A DNA stretch of 64,000 nt from Palsa-459 sp035510855 (GCA_035510855.1 DATKGG010000058.1:11018-75017); one strand, 5' to 3'; shown: positions 41,547 to 51,273, numbered from the stretch's first letter. Notes: generated by a model from the letters alone, not told the origin. Translations and numbers: made by a program.

Positions 41547-42076
41547 GACGTCGCCGTGCCATCGTCGTGCTGCAGCATCGTCACGAGCGTACCGCCGTAC
41601 CGGCGCTCAAGGGCTGCTTCCCATGCCGCCGGCACCACGAGCTCGCGGTCCGACTCGACGACGACGAGCGAGGCGTCGAGGCCGTCGAGCAGCCCGTCGA
41701 GCTCGAGCTCGCCGTAGGGCGGGTCGCACAGCACCACGTCGACGCGGCCGCGGGGACGCCCGTGCGGCAGGCGCGCACGGACGAACGTGGCCGCACGCTC
41801 GGCCAGGCCGACGTCGGCGAGGTTCTGCCTCGCCGCGGCGATGCACGCCGCGTCGTCGTCCACGAAGGTGCAGGCGCGCGCCCCCCGGCTGAGCGCCTCG
41901 ATCCCCATCGCGCCGCTGCCGCAATACAGGTCCCAGACGACCGCCCCAGCGAGGTCGACCCTCGAGTGGAGCACCGCGAACACGGCCTCACGGACGAGGT
42001 CGGTGGTCGGGCGGACGTGCGCGGGGAGCTTTGCCTTGAGCCGCCGACCACGCGCCTCGCCGGCAACGACGCGCAC
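41543..42076 (-). CDS. rsmD: 16S rRNA (guanine966-N2)-methyltransferase
   Basis: A 177-residue RsmD: VVAGEARGRRLKA, then VWDLYCGSGAMGIEALSRGA (SAM site) and VLCDPPYGEL (the DPPY catalytic motif). The GTG at 42076 has TACGCT 6 nt upstream, suggesting that rsmD-coaD-DivIVA-like can be transcribed on its own. recG ends 24 bp upstream. Confidence 0.95.
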   Translation of the reverse strand: MRVVAGEARGRRLKAKLPAHVRPTTDLVREAVFAVLHSRVDLAGAVVWDLYCGSGAMGIEALSRGARACTFVDDDAACIAAARQNLADVGLAERAATFVRARLPHGRPRGRVDVVLCDPPYGELELDGLLDGLDASLVVVESDRELVVPAAWEAALERRYGGTLVTMLQHDDGTATS

Positions 42077-42082
42077 CCGAGC

Positions 42083-42088
42083 AGCGTA
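42083..42088 (-). promoter_or_regulatory. Leaderless-type -10 of rsmD
   Basis: TACGCT on the minus strand, ending 6 nt before the GTG at 42076. It sits in the 24-bp gap after recG. Confidence 0.5.
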
Positions 42089-42100
42089 GTGAGCCCGCAG

Positions 42101-44308
42101 TCAGCTCTTGAACAGCCAGGCCGCGTCGTCTTCGTCGAAGAACACCGACAGCTCGTCTCTGAGCGCCTCGTGGCCCTCGAGGCCGGGGTCCTCGTCCAAG
42201 AGCCCCTCGGCGAAGCGCCTCGCCGTCGCCAAGGTGTCGCGGTCCCTCGAGAGCCGCGCGAGCCGCAGGTCGCTGCGGCCCTTCTGGCGCGCGCCGAGGA
42301 TCGTGCCCTCGCCTCGCAGCTCCAAGTCGAGCTCGGCGAGCACGAACCCGTCGGTGCTCGACGCGATTGCCTCGAGCCGCCTGATCCCCTCGGGCGTCGT
42401 CGGCTCCCCGAGCAGGTAGCACCAGGACTCGAGCGAGCTGCGACCCACACGACCGCGCAGCTGGTGCAGCTGGGCGATGCCAAAGCGGTGCGCGTCCTCG
42501 ATGACCATGACCGTCGCGTCGGGCACGTCGACGCCGACCTCGATCACCGTCGTGGCGACCAGCACGTCGAGCGCGCCCGAGCGGAAGCGGTCCATCACGG
42601 ACTCCTTGTCCGCGGAGCGCAATTGGCCGTGGAGCAGCCCCAAGCGGAGCCCCGCGAGCGGCCCGTCGCGGAGCCGCTCGAACTCGCTGACCGCCGAGGC
42701 CGCCTCGACGCGGTCCGAGCCCTCGACGAGCGGGCACACGACGAAGGCCCGTCGTCCCTCGGCCACCTCGGAGCGGACGCGGCCCAGGGCCTCTTCTTCG
42801 CCGAGCTCGCCGCGAGCCCAACGGGTGACCACCGCGACCCTGCCTCGTGGCAGCTCGTCGAGCACCGTCATGTCGAGGTCGCCGAAGACGATCATCGCCG
42901 CGGTCCGCGGGATCGGCGTCGCGGTCATCACGAGCACGTCGGGGTCATGGGGATCGCCTGACCCGCCGTCGCCCTTGTCGCGCAGCGCCGCGCGCTGCTC
43001 GACCCCGAAGCGGTGCTGCTCGTCGACCACCACTGCGCCGAGGTCATGGAACCGGACGTCCTCGGTCAGCAGCGCGTGGGTCCCGACGACGAGGTCCGTC
43101 GTGCCCCGCGCGAGCCCCTCGATCGCGCGCCGGCGGTCCGCTCCTTTCACCCGCGAGGTGAGCAGCGCCACGGACACGGGCCTCGACGCACCGAGTCGCG
43201 ACGGGTCGGTGACCTCGAGGTCCTCGAGCAACGCCCGCACCGCGTAGGCGTGCTGCTCGGCGAGCACCTCGGTCGGGACCATGATCGCTCCCTGCCTACG
43301 GCCGTCGACCGCCGCGAGGAGCGCGGCGACCGCGACGACGGTCTTGCCCGCCCCGACGTCGCCCTGGAGGAGGCGGTGCATCGGCAGCTCGGCGCCGAGG
43401 TCCGCGAGCAGCTCGGCGATCGCCCGGCGCTGCGCGCCCGTCGGCTCGTAGTCGAGCCCCGCGAGGAACCGGGCCACGAGCGAGGCGCGCTCGCCCAGGA
43501 GCGCTCCGCGCGGGGTGAGCGCGTCGGCGGGGTCCGCGGGGTGCGCGATGCCCCTCGCGTCGGCGGCGAGCGCGGCCTTGCGCGCGACGAGCGCGAGCTG
43601 GAGCCGGAACAGCTCGTCGAACACGAGCCGCTCTCTTGCCCGGTCCCGCTCGTGCATCGACGACGGCGCGTGGATCCCCCGCATCGCGTCGGTCCTCTCC
43701 ACCATGCCGAGGCGCCCCTCGAGCATCTCGTGGATAGGGTCCTCGAACTCGCCGGCCCTCCGCAGCGCCTCGGCGCACGCCCGGGACAGCTCCCAGCTCG
43801 TGAGGCCCGCCTTGGGCGACGCGGGATAGACGGGGATCACGCGCATCGTCCGCGTCGCGGAGCGCTCGTCGCCGTCGATGCCCACGATCACGTCGACGAC
43901 CGGGTTCACCATGCGGCGCTCGCCGCGGAACTCGTCGAGCTTGCCGAAAAAGAGGGCCTGGACGCCCGCAGGGAGCTGCTTGGCGCGCCAGGGCTGGTTG
44001 AAGAAGGTGACGGTCATCGCGTTGGACTGGTCCTCGACGAGCGCCTCGACGAGCGAGCGGCCCTGGCGCGTGCGCCGCGAGCGCACCGAGCGGACCTCGG
44101 CGAGGACCACCGCTTCGTCCCCGACGGCGAGGTCGGAGAGGTCTGCCTGCCGGGAGCGGTCGATGTAGCGGTGGGGGAAGGTGAACAGCAAGTCGAGCAC
44201 CGTCGTGATCCCGACCGCCGCGAGCGAGCTCGCGCGACGTGGACCGACGCTCGCCAGGCGGTCGACGGGGATCGCGTCGAGCTGGGAGAGCCGCCGCCGC
44301 TGGGTCAC
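42101..44308 (-). CDS. recG: ATP-dependent DNA helicase RecG
   Basis: Remodels stalled replication forks and Holliday junctions. The 735 residues have an N-terminal OB wedge domain followed by the helicase core: LLQGDVGAGKTVVAVAALLA (Walker A), VVVDEQHRFGVEQR (DEQH), MTATPIPRT, LHGQLRSADKESVM, VATTVIEVGVDVP and LRGRVGRSSLESWCYL. The GTG at 44308 overlaps the stop of the DAK2-domain gene (GTGA). Confidence 0.96.
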   Translation of the reverse strand: MTQRRRLSQLDAIPVDRLASVGPRRASSLAAVGITTVLDLLFTFPHRYIDRSRQADLSDLAVGDEAVVLAEVRSVRSRRTRQGRSLVEALVEDQSNAMTVTFFNQPWRAKQLPAGVQALFFGKLDEFRGERRMVNPVVDVIVGIDGDERSATRTMRVIPVYPASPKAGLTSWELSRACAEALRRAGEFEDPIHEMLEGRLGMVERTDAMRGIHAPSSMHERDRARERLVFDELFRLQLALVARKAALAADARGIAHPADPADALTPRGALLGERASLVARFLAGLDYEPTGAQRRAIAELLADLGAELPMHRLLQGDVGAGKTVVAVAALLAAVDGRRQGAIMVPTEVLAEQHAYAVRALLEDLEVTDPSRLGASRPVSVALLTSRVKGADRRRAIEGLARGTTDLVVGTHALLTEDVRFHDLGAVVVDEQHRFGVEQRAALRDKGDGGSGDPHDPDVLVMTATPIPRTAAMIVFGDLDMTVLDELPRGRVAVVTRWARGELGEEEALGRVRSEVAEGRRAFVVCPLVEGSDRVEAASAVSEFERLRDGPLAGLRLGLLHGQLRSADKESVMDRFRSGALDVLVATTVIEVGVDVPDATVMVIEDAHRFGIAQLHQLRGRVGRSSLESWCYLLGEPTTPEGIRRLEAIASSTDGFVLAELDLELRGEGTILGARQKGRSDLRLARLSRDRDTLATARRFAEGLLDEDPGLEGHEALRDELSVFFDEDDAAWLFKS

Positions 44309-45945
44309 TCGATGCCGAAGAGGTACGGGTACAGCGGCTGGCCGCCGTGGTGGACCTCGACGGCGACGCGAGGACGCTCCTCGGCGAGCCACTGGGTGAT
44401 CCGGCGCGTGTTGGCCGGCGTCGCGCCGTCGCCCTCGATCACGGTCACGAGCTCGTGGGTGTCGTCGACCACGACCTCGAGCAGCGCGCATGCGGCTACG
44501 GCCACGGACTCGGCGATCGACTTCACGCCCTCGTTGGTGAGCCCGATCCAGTCGCCCTCGCGCACGACGCCAGCATCGGTCGTCGTGTCGCGGACAGCCT
44601 GGGTGACCTCGGCTGCGAGCACGTGCTCGGCGGACGACGTCATCGCCGAGCCGTTGGCCGCCCCCGAGGCGTCCGGGTCGTAGGCCAAGAGCGCCGCGAA
44701 GCCCTCGACGATGCTCGACGTCGCGACGACGTGCACCGGGATGGTCGACACCGCGGCGACCTGATTCGCCACCGGCACGATGTTCTTGTTGTTGGGAAGC
44801 AGCACCACCTCGGCGCTGCCCGTGGCGGCCACGGCCGCGAGCAGCTCTTCGGTGGACGGGTTCATCGACTGGCCCCCGGACACGATCTGGCGCACGCCGA
44901 GGGACCGGAAGATCCGCCCGATCCCGTCACCTTGGACGACCGCGACGATCGAGGTCGCCGGCGCGGTCCCTGCCACAGCGTCGCCCGCGCCCTCGAACGC
45001 GCCCTCGCGGACCCAGCGCTCCTCGATCACCTGCTCGGCGAGGTCCGTGACTCGGATCCCTCGTGGCCGACCGACGTCGAGCGCGGCCTCGATCGCCGCG
45101 CCCACGTCGTCGGTGTGGATGTGGCAGTTGAACAGCCCGTCGCCGCCCACGACGACGATCGAGTCGCCGATCCCCGCCCAGACCTCCTTGAACGCCGAGA
45201 GCGCGTTGTCGTTCGTCTCGAGGAAGTACATGACCTCGTAGCGCAGCGAGTCGTCGTGCCCTCCGTCGTGCACCGCGACCAGCTCGGGGGCGTGCACGGG
45301 GATGCGCTCGAGGGGCGGCGCCTCGGGCAGCGCGTCGCCGGCGACCACGTTGCACAGCGCGTCGAGCAAGAGGCACAGCCCTGCGCCGCCGGCATCGACC
45401 ACGCCCGCCTGGGCGAGCACCGGCAGCTGCTCGGGCGTGTGCTCGAGTGCGGTGCGCGCGCTCGCGCGGGCGGCCCGCACGAGGCCCGTGAGGTCCTCGG
45501 CGTCGTGCGCGCCGTCGGCCGCGGCGCGAGAGATCGTGAGGATCGTGCCCTCGACGGGTCGGACGACGGCCTGGCGCGCCATGCGGTCGGCGTGCGCGAG
45601 CGCGTCCGCGAGGGTCGCGGGGAGCACCTCTTCGTGGTCGCGGAGCGTCTCGGCGATCCCGCGGAGCAGCTGGGACAGGATCACTCCCGAGTTGCCGCGC
45701 GCCCCCATGAGCGAGCCGTGCGAGACGGCCCTGCAGACGTCGGCCATCGGGGAGGACGCAGGCACCCCCTCGAGCTCCTTGACGACCGAGGCGACCGTGA
45801 GGGACATGTTGGTCCCGGTGTCGCCGTCGGGGACCGGGTAGACGTTGAGGCGGTTGATGACCTCTCGATAGTCGTCCAAGAGGTCGCCGAAGCGCCCGAC
45901 GACCGTGCGGACGTCGCCCGCCGAGAGAGAGGCGAGCTGCGCCAT
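44305..45945 (-). CDS. DAK2-domain (FakA/YloV-like) fatty acid kinase
   Basis: The 546 residues begin with a DhaL-like kinase domain: VINRLNVYPVPDGDTGTNMSLT holds the Mg-ADP aspartates, and SLMGARGNSGVILSQLLRG follows. The C-terminal half (GQSMNPSTEELLAAV, LLPNNKNIVPVA) matches FakA, which phosphorylates fatty acids held by FakB. Location beside plsX supports use of exogenous fatty acids for phospholipids. No fakB is seen here. The ATG at 45945 has TAGCAT 8 nt upstream; the longer frame is not conserved. Confidence 0.92.
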   Translation of the reverse strand: MAQLASLSAGDVRTVVGRFGDLLDDYREVINRLNVYPVPDGDTGTNMSLTVASVVKELEGVPASSPMADVCRAVSHGSLMGARGNSGVILSQLLRGIAETLRDHEEVLPATLADALAHADRMARQAVVRPVEGTILTISRAAADGAHDAEDLTGLVRAARASARTALEHTPEQLPVLAQAGVVDAGGAGLCLLLDALCNVVAGDALPEAPPLERIPVHAPELVAVHDGGHDDSLRYEVMYFLETNDNALSAFKEVWAGIGDSIVVVGGDGLFNCHIHTDDVGAAIEAALDVGRPRGIRVTDLAEQVIEERWVREGAFEGAGDAVAGTAPATSIVAVVQGDGIGRIFRSLGVRQIVSGGQSMNPSTEELLAAVAATGSAEVVLLPNNKNIVPVANQVAAVSTIPVHVVATSSIVEGFAALLAYDPDASGAANGSAMTSSAEHVLAAEVTQAVRDTTTDAGVVREGDWIGLTNEGVKSIAESVAVAACALLEVVVDDTHELVTVIEGDGATPANTRRITQWLAEERPRVAVEVHHGGQPLYPYLFGIE

Positions 45946-45954
45946 GTCGCGCAA

Positions 45955-45963
45955 TGCTACAAT
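45955..45963 (+). promoter_or_regulatory. Extended -10 promoter of rpmB
   Basis: TGC-TACAAT forms an extended -10 (TGN plus a 5-of-6 match to TATAAT) with no clear -35. The start point would be near 45970, giving a leader of about 47 nt. Confidence 0.55.
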
Positions 45964-45978
45964 TGCTCTCCGTTTGCA

Positions 45979-46000
45979 CGAAGACCGAGCGTGGTCTTCG
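45979..46000 (+). promoter_or_regulatory. Hairpin in the rpmB leader
   Basis: CGAAGACC-GAGCGT-GGTCTTCG, a perfect 8-bp stem with a hexaloop, ends 16 nt before the rpmB ATG and just upstream of its GAGGAG ribosome site. It may be an autoregulatory or stability element of L28; this is inference. Confidence 0.5.
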
Positions 46001-46016
46001 CCCCGAGGAGGCTTCG

Positions 46017-46229
46017 ATGGCATCGGTCTGCGATCTGTGCGGGAAGAAGCCGTCCTTCGGCATGAGCCTCAGCCACTCGCACCGCCGCACCAAGCGCCGC
46101 TGGAACCCCAACGTCCAGCGCGTGCGCGCGCTCGTCGACGGCACCCCCAAGCGGGTCAATGCCTGCACCTCGTGCATCCGCGCCGGCCGGGTCACCAAGC
46201 CCCCGCGCTCGACGTACCGCACGGTCTAG
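46017..46229 (+). CDS. rpmB: 50S ribosomal protein L28
   Basis: Seventy residues: MASVCDLCGKKPSFGMSLSH, then RRTKRRWNPNVQRVR and VNACTSCIRAGRVTK. The CDLC and CTSC pairs make this the zinc-binding form. The ATG at 46017 follows GAGGAG. It diverges from the DAK2/recG operon and converges on thiL, ending 9 bp before it. Confidence 0.96.
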   Translation: MASVCDLCGKKPSFGMSLSHSHRRTKRRWNPNVQRVRALVDGTPKRVNACTSCIRAGRVTKPPRSTYRTV

Positions 46230-46238
46230 CCAGTCCGA

Positions 46239-47186
46239 TCAGTGGCGCCACCCGAGATCGGGTGCCGCCCCACCGCCGTAGCGGACCTGGCCGACCTCGC
46301 CGGTGACGACGCCGATCCGAAGTGGCGCCTCGAGGTTCGCTGACGCGAACGCGGCGGCCACGGCGGCGGCGCCTGGGTGCGAGACGACAAGCTCGTAGTC
46401 CTCTCCCCCGCCCAGCCCCTCTTCGAGGGTGGCACCGTCGCACAGCGGCACCTCCTCGAGGTCGATCCCGACACCCGACGCGGCCGCCATCCGGCGCAGG
46501 TCGCGCGCGAGCCCGTCGGAGACGTCGAGCATCGCGGTCGCGCCGGAGCGAGCGGCGGCCATGCCCGCCACGGCCGGCACGGTCGGCCTACGGAACCAGC
46601 GAAGCTCGGGGTCCTCGAGCGCGGCGCCGGCGCGTCGTCGTCGGAGCCCCATCGCCGCGCCCCCGAGCGGACCCGTCACGTAGAGGACGTCGCCGGGACG
46701 CGCCCCGCGCCGGGTGACCGCGCCCCCGCCTGGCTCGTCGGCGAGCGCGCACACCGTGACCGACGTGACCGCGGCCTTGGAGAGGTCGCCCCCGACCACG
46801 GTGCAGCCAGCGGTCGCACACGCCTCGGCCACCCCGCGCTCGATGGCGACGACGTCGACGTTGCCAGGCGCGCAGATCGACACGACGGCGCCGATCGGGC
46901 GCCCGCCCATCGCCGCGATGTCGCTCAGTGCCGCCACTGCCGTTCGGTACCCGAGATCGGCGATCGGGAACAGCGTGGCGTCGAGATGGACGCCCTCGAC
47001 GCCGGCATCACAGCACAGCAGGACCCGTCCGGCGGGGCGCTCGAGCACCGCGGCGTCGTCGCCCCAGCCGCGGGGCGCCGCCCCCGGAAGCGACGCCCCG
47101 AGCAGGTCCGCGATACGCTCCAAGGCGACATCCTCACGCCAGGCCTCACCCCCACGGGGGGCGGCGGTTGGGTTCGGCGGGAGCAC
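46239..47186 (-). CDS. thiL: Thiamine-monophosphate kinase
   Basis: Makes thiamine diphosphate, the coenzyme form. The 315 residues carry GDDAAVLE (Mg/ATP site), DLGYRTAVAALSDIAAMGG and LDVSDGLARDLRRMA, all PurM/ThiL-type. The GTG start at 47186 has TAGGCA 6 nt upstream, near the leaderless pattern. It diverges from pckG with 59 bp between the starts. Confidence 0.94.
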   Translation of the reverse strand: MLPPNPTAAPRGGEAWREDVALERIADLLGASLPGAAPRGWGDDAAVLERPAGRVLLCCDAGVEGVHLDATLFPIADLGYRTAVAALSDIAAMGGRPIGAVVSICAPGNVDVVAIERGVAEACATAGCTVVGGDLSKAAVTSVTVCALADEPGGGAVTRRGARPGDVLYVTGPLGGAAMGLRRRRAGAALEDPELRWFRRPTVPAVAGMAAARSGATAMLDVSDGLARDLRRMAAASGVGIDLEEVPLCDGATLEEGLGGGEDYELVVSHPGAAAVAAAFASANLEAPLRIGVVTGEVGQVRYGGGAAPDLGWRH

Positions 47187-47245
47187 GGCACTTGCCTACC
47201 ATGACCCCGGCGCAGGCTCGTCGGGCGACTGCCAAGGAGGACGCG

Positions 47246-49039
47246 GTGAACCCACCGACAGCGAACAAGCGGCTCGTGGAATGGGTCAACGAGGTCGCCG
47301 AGATCACGACCCCGGACCGGGTCTACTGGTGCGACGGCAGCGCCGAGGAGTACGACGCGCTCTGCCAGCAGCTCGTCGACGCGGGGACCTTCACCAAGCT
47401 CTCCGAGGCCAAGCGCCCCGCGAGCTACTGGGCGCGCTCGGACCCCGGCGACGTGGCCCGGGTCGAGGATCGCACTTTCATCTGCTCGGCGCGCGAGGTG
47501 GACGCAGGTCCCACCAACAACTGGCGTGACCCCGACGAGATGCGGGCCACGCTGAAGGGCCTGTTCCACGGGTGCATGCGCGGTCGCACCATGTACGTCG
47601 TGCCCTTCTCGATGGGCCCCCTCGGCAGTGCGATCGCGCACATCGGCGTCGAGCTCACCGACTCGGCCTACGTGACGGTCTCCATGCGGATCATGACGAG
47701 GATGGGCACCGGGGCACTCGAGGTCCTCGGCGACGAGGGCGAGTTCGTCCCGTGCCTGCACTCGGTCGGCATGCCGCTCGAGCCTGGACAGCGCGACGTC
47801 GCCTGGCCGTGCAATGCCGACAACAAGTACATCGTGCACTTCCCCGAGACCCGCGAGATCGTGTCGTTCGGCTCGGGCTACGGGGGCAACGCACTGCTCG
47901 GCAAGAAGTGCTTCGCGCTCAGGATCGCCTCGGTCATGGCACGCGACGAGGGGTGGCTCGCCGAGCACATGCTGATCCTCAAGCTCACCTCGCCAGACGG
48001 CGAGACCAAGTACGTGACGGGCGCCTTTCCCTCGGCGTGCGGCAAGACGAACCTCGCGATGCTGGTCCCCACGCTCGAGGACTGGAAGGTCGAGACCGTC
48101 GGCGACGACATCTGCTGGATGAAGTTCGGCGAGGACGGCCGGCTCCGCGCGATCAACCCCGAGGCGGGCTTCTTCGGCGTGGCGCCCGGCACCAACATGA
48201 AGACGAACCCGAACGCGATGTTCTCCGTCGGGGCGAACACGATCTTCACCAACACCGCACTCACCGCGGACCGCGACGTGTGGTGGGAGTCCATGACCGA
48301 CGTGCCCCCCGAGGGCATGACCGACTGGAAGGGCGAGCCCTGGTCGCCCGACAAAGGGACGACAGCGGCGCACCCGAACTCGCGGTTCACCGCGCCCGCG
48401 GCACAGGACCCCGCGATCGCCCCGGAGTGGGAGGACCCCTCGGGCGTGCCGATCTCGGCCATCCTCTTCGGCGGGCGCCGGGGGTCGGTCGTCCCCCTCG
48501 TGTTCCAGTCGCGCAGCTGGCGCCACGGCGTGTTCCTCGGCTCGATCATGACCTCGGAGACGACGGCGGCCGCGACGGGCGCGGTCGGCAACCTGCGACG
48601 CGACCCCTTCGCGATGCTCCCGTTCTGCGGCTACAACATGGCCGACTACTTCGCACACTGGCTCGACATGCAGTCGGGCGCCGACGTCGACAAGCTCCCC
48701 AAGATCTTCTACGTCAACTGGTTCTTGAAGGGCGACGACGGCAAGTTCCTGTGGCCCGGCTACGGCGAGAACGCGCGGGTGCTCGAGTGGGTCTTCGAGC
48801 GCGTCTCGGGCCGCGGTGACGCCGTCGACACGCCCATCGGGCTCGTCCCCACCGCCGCCGCGCTCGACACCGACGGGCTCGACCTGAGCGACGACGTGAT
48901 CGACCGTCTCTTGACGGTCGACGCCGGCGCGTGGCGTGCAGAGATCCCCTCGATCGAGGAGCACTTCGCGACGTTCGCGGACCGGCTCCCCCACGCCCTG
49001 CTCGACGAGCTCGAGGACCTGCGACGCCGCCTGGGCTAA
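47246..49039 (+). CDS. pckG: Phosphoenolpyruvate carboxykinase (GTP)
   Basis: Interconverts oxaloacetate and PEP with GTP, for gluconeogenesis. The 597 residues (family about 600) hold the kinase P-loop GAFPSACGKTNLAM, GDDICWMKFGEDGRL, NPEAGFFGVAPGT and FGGRRG. The start is GTG at 47246 because AAGGAGG lies five bases upstream; an in-frame ATG at 47201 would add 15 residues without a ribosome site. The gene sits beside thiL; glpK and fumC elsewhere in the window belong to the same carbon network. Confidence 0.97.
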   Translation: MNPPTANKRLVEWVNEVAEITTPDRVYWCDGSAEEYDALCQQLVDAGTFTKLSEAKRPASYWARSDPGDVARVEDRTFICSAREVDAGPTNNWRDPDEMRATLKGLFHGCMRGRTMYVVPFSMGPLGSAIAHIGVELTDSAYVTVSMRIMTRMGTGALEVLGDEGEFVPCLHSVGMPLEPGQRDVAWPCNADNKYIVHFPETREIVSFGSGYGGNALLGKKCFALRIASVMARDEGWLAEHMLILKLTSPDGETKYVTGAFPSACGKTNLAMLVPTLEDWKVETVGDDICWMKFGEDGRLRAINPEAGFFGVAPGTNMKTNPNAMFSVGANTIFTNTALTADRDVWWESMTDVPPEGMTDWKGEPWSPDKGTTAAHPNSRFTAPAAQDPAIAPEWEDPSGVPISAILFGGRRGSVVPLVFQSRSWRHGVFLGSIMTSETTAAATGAVGNLRRDPFAMLPFCGYNMADYFAHWLDMQSGADVDKLPKIFYVNWFLKGDDGKFLWPGYGENARVLEWVFERVSGRGDAVDTPIGLVPTAAALDTDGLDLSDDVIDRLLTVDAGAWRAEIPSIEEHFATFADRLPHALLDELEDLRRRLG

Positions 49040-49059
49040 ATGGCTCGAGCAAGTCCCGC

Positions 49060-49809
49060 GTGCCGCCGGGCGCCGACCGCTACGACACGATCGGGCGCAC
49101 CTACGCGAGCCGGCGCCGAGCCGAGCCCGCGTGGGCGCACACGATCAGCCAGGCACTCGGCGGCGCCAGGCGCGTGATCAACGTCGGGGCCGGCACGGGC
49201 AACTACGAGCCGCGCGACGCGTTCGTCCTCGCCGTCGAGCCCTCCTCGACGATGCTCGCCCAGCGCGCAGCCGACGCCGCGCCAGCGGTGCGCGGGGTCG
49301 CCGAGGCGCTGCCCGTGCGAGACGACTCCTTCGACGCCGCGCTCGCGATCCTCACGGTCCACCACTGGCGCGACCCGCACCACGGGCTTCACGAGCTCGC
49401 CCGCGTGGCGGCGCGCCAGGTCGTGGTCACCTGGGACCCCGCGGCGTCGTCGGGCTACTGGCTGAACCGTGACTACCTGCCCGAACTGTTCGAGCACGAG
49501 GCTGCGATCTCCTCGCTCGGCGACGTGCTCGACGTCCTCGACGTCCTCGAGGTTCGCACCCTGGAAGTGCCTCGCGACTGCGTCGACGGGTTCTTGGGCG
49601 CCCAGTGGGCAACGCCCGAGGACTACCTCGATCCCGCCGTCCGTGCCGCGATGTCGGGGCTGGCGCTCCTCGACCAGGGCGTCGTCAACGACGCGATGGC
49701 TCGCCTCGCGCGCGACCTCGCCGACGGCACCTGGCAGCGTCGCAACGCCGAGCTCGCCGAGCTCGCGTCGCTCGACACCGGCTTCCGGCTCGTCGTGGCG
49801 GGCCGCTAG
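49060..49809 (+). CDS. Class I SAM-dependent methyltransferase
   Basis: A 249-residue methyltransferase: YDTIGRTYASRRRAEP, then RVINVGAGTGNYEP (SAM motif I), VLAVEPSSTML (motif II) and DDSFDAALAILTVHHW (motif III/IV) are the UbiE/type-11 pattern. The acceptor is unknown. The GTG at 49060 is the first plausible start after pckG, 20 bp downstream; there is no good ribosome site. Its TAG overlaps the convergent MFS stop through CTAG (49806-49809). Confidence 0.85.
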   Translation: MPPGADRYDTIGRTYASRRRAEPAWAHTISQALGGARRVINVGAGTGNYEPRDAFVLAVEPSSTMLAQRAADAAPAVRGVAEALPVRDDSFDAALAILTVHHWRDPHHGLHELARVAARQVVVTWDPAASSGYWLNRDYLPELFEHEAAISSLGDVLDVLDVLEVRTLEVPRDCVDGFLGAQWATPEDYLDPAVRAAMSGLALLDQGVVNDAMARLARDLADGTWQRRNAELAELASLDTGFRLVVAGR

Positions 49810-51164
49810 ACGGCGGCCCGGACGAGCACGAGCCGACCGGCGAGGTAGCCGACGAGGCCGGTCGCCGCCACGACGGCGATGAACGAGTCGCCCACGACGA
49901 AGGGCATCGAGATGGCGACGGGGATGAGCGCCCCCAGCACCCAGGCGAGCTGCTGACGCACCGCGAGCCGGGCGAACACGCGGCCCTGGGCGGCAGGCGG
50001 TATCCGGCGCTGGGTCAGCGCGTCGAAGGACGGCTGGCAGATCGCCCCGGCGATCCCTGCCATGCCCGCGAGAGCCGCCTGCGCGAGCAGGGAGCCGAGC
50101 ACGGCCGCCCCCGCGGCCGACACCACGATGACCGCGAGCGCGGTCGCGAGCAGCAGCTGCTCGCTGAGCACGCGGCGGAGCCGCCGGACCAAATAGAGCC
50201 CGATCAGCGAGCCGACGCCCGACGCTGCGAACGCGACCCCGTACCACCACAGCGGCGCGTGGCTCCGGCGCAGCCCGAACGCGATGAGGAAGATGAGGAA
50301 CCCAGCGGTCAGCCGCACCGTGGCGCTCGCGGTGAGCCCGAGGATCACCTCTCGGTCCTCAATCGGGACGTTTCGACTCTCGACGTCCTCGTCGCCCTCG
50401 TCTGGCATCGAGCGGTAGTGCTCCGGCGCTCGTGGTGGCACCTTGAGCCGCAGGCCCCCGGCGGCGGCGACCACGAAGACGAGCGCCGCCAGCACCAGCA
50501 CCGCGGACGCGTTGATCAGCTTGAGCAGCCCGATCCCGGGGAGCGAGATCAGGAAGCCCGCGAGCGTCCCGAGCAATGTCAGCTGCGCGTTGTACCCCGC
50601 GTAGCCCTCCTGGACCTCGGTCGGCGGCGCGTGGCCGTCGACCGGCGCGTCCTCACCGCGTGCATGGCGCTCCAGCTCGTCTGCCTCGGCCATCTCGGGG
50701 ACCAGCGCACCTCGCGTCACGAGGTAGAGCTTGGACAAGACCAGCACGCAGAACGCCTCGGGGAACAGCCACAGCGAGTGGATGCTCTCGGCCATAAAGA
50801 TGCAGAGCACGACCCTGCCGGCAGCGGCGGCGAAGACGATGAACCGGCGCGCGCCCCGGCTCGCGTCGATGGCAGGTCCGAGCAGCGGCGAGACGACCGC
50901 GAAGGGTGCGACGGTGAGGAGCAGGTACAAGAGCACCTTGCCCTCTGCTGCGTCCGGGGAGATCGAGAAGAACAGGGAGCCCGCGAGCGAGATCGTGACG
51001 AGCGTGTCGCCCGCGAGCATCGCAACCTGGATGAAGGCGAGCCGGCCGAAGGCCGTGTCCTGGTCGAAGACCCTCGTGAACCACGCGGACGCGAGCGCCC
51101 GCAGCCTCGTCAGGTTCATCGCCCTCGCCGAGGCTGCGAATGTCCGCAACCGCCCCGAGTCCAT
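49806..51164 (-). CDS. MFS-type membrane transporter
   Basis: The 452 residues hold 10-12 hydrophobic helices split by a hydrophilic central loop (about residues 170-215, with GEDAPVDGHAPPTEVQ) and another near residues 250-275. A conserved MFS-like GPAIDASRGARR occurs near residue 95. The substrate is unknown; such members often export drugs or metabolites. The ATG at 51164 has TACGCT 7 nt upstream. Confidence 0.82.
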   Translation of the reverse strand: MDSGRLRTFAASARAMNLTRLRALASAWFTRVFDQDTAFGRLAFIQVAMLAGDTLVTISLAGSLFFSISPDAAEGKVLLYLLLTVAPFAVVSPLLGPAIDASRGARRFIVFAAAAGRVVLCIFMAESIHSLWLFPEAFCVLVLSKLYLVTRGALVPEMAEADELERHARGEDAPVDGHAPPTEVQEGYAGYNAQLTLLGTLAGFLISLPGIGLLKLINASAVLVLAALVFVVAAAGGLRLKVPPRAPEHYRSMPDEGDEDVESRNVPIEDREVILGLTASATVRLTAGFLIFLIAFGLRRSHAPLWWYGVAFAASGVGSLIGLYLVRRLRRVLSEQLLLATALAVIVVSAAGAAVLGSLLAQAALAGMAGIAGAICQPSFDALTQRRIPPAAQGRVFARLAVRQQLAWVLGALIPVAISMPFVVGDSFIAVVAATGLVGYLAGRLVLVRAAV

Positions 51165-51171
51165 TGTGCCC

Positions 51172-51177
51172 AGCGTA
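51172..51177 (-). promoter_or_regulatory. Leaderless-type -10 of the MFS gene
   Basis: TACGCT on the minus strand, 7 nt before the ATG at 51164. Confidence 0.5.
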
Positions 51178-51273
51178 CGACAGCGCCTCGCGATCGTTCG
51201 ATGCGGGCCGCGAGTGAGACACCCCGGCCAGCCGTCGGCGATCAGGTCGCGCCGGCGCGCACGTCGATCGACG

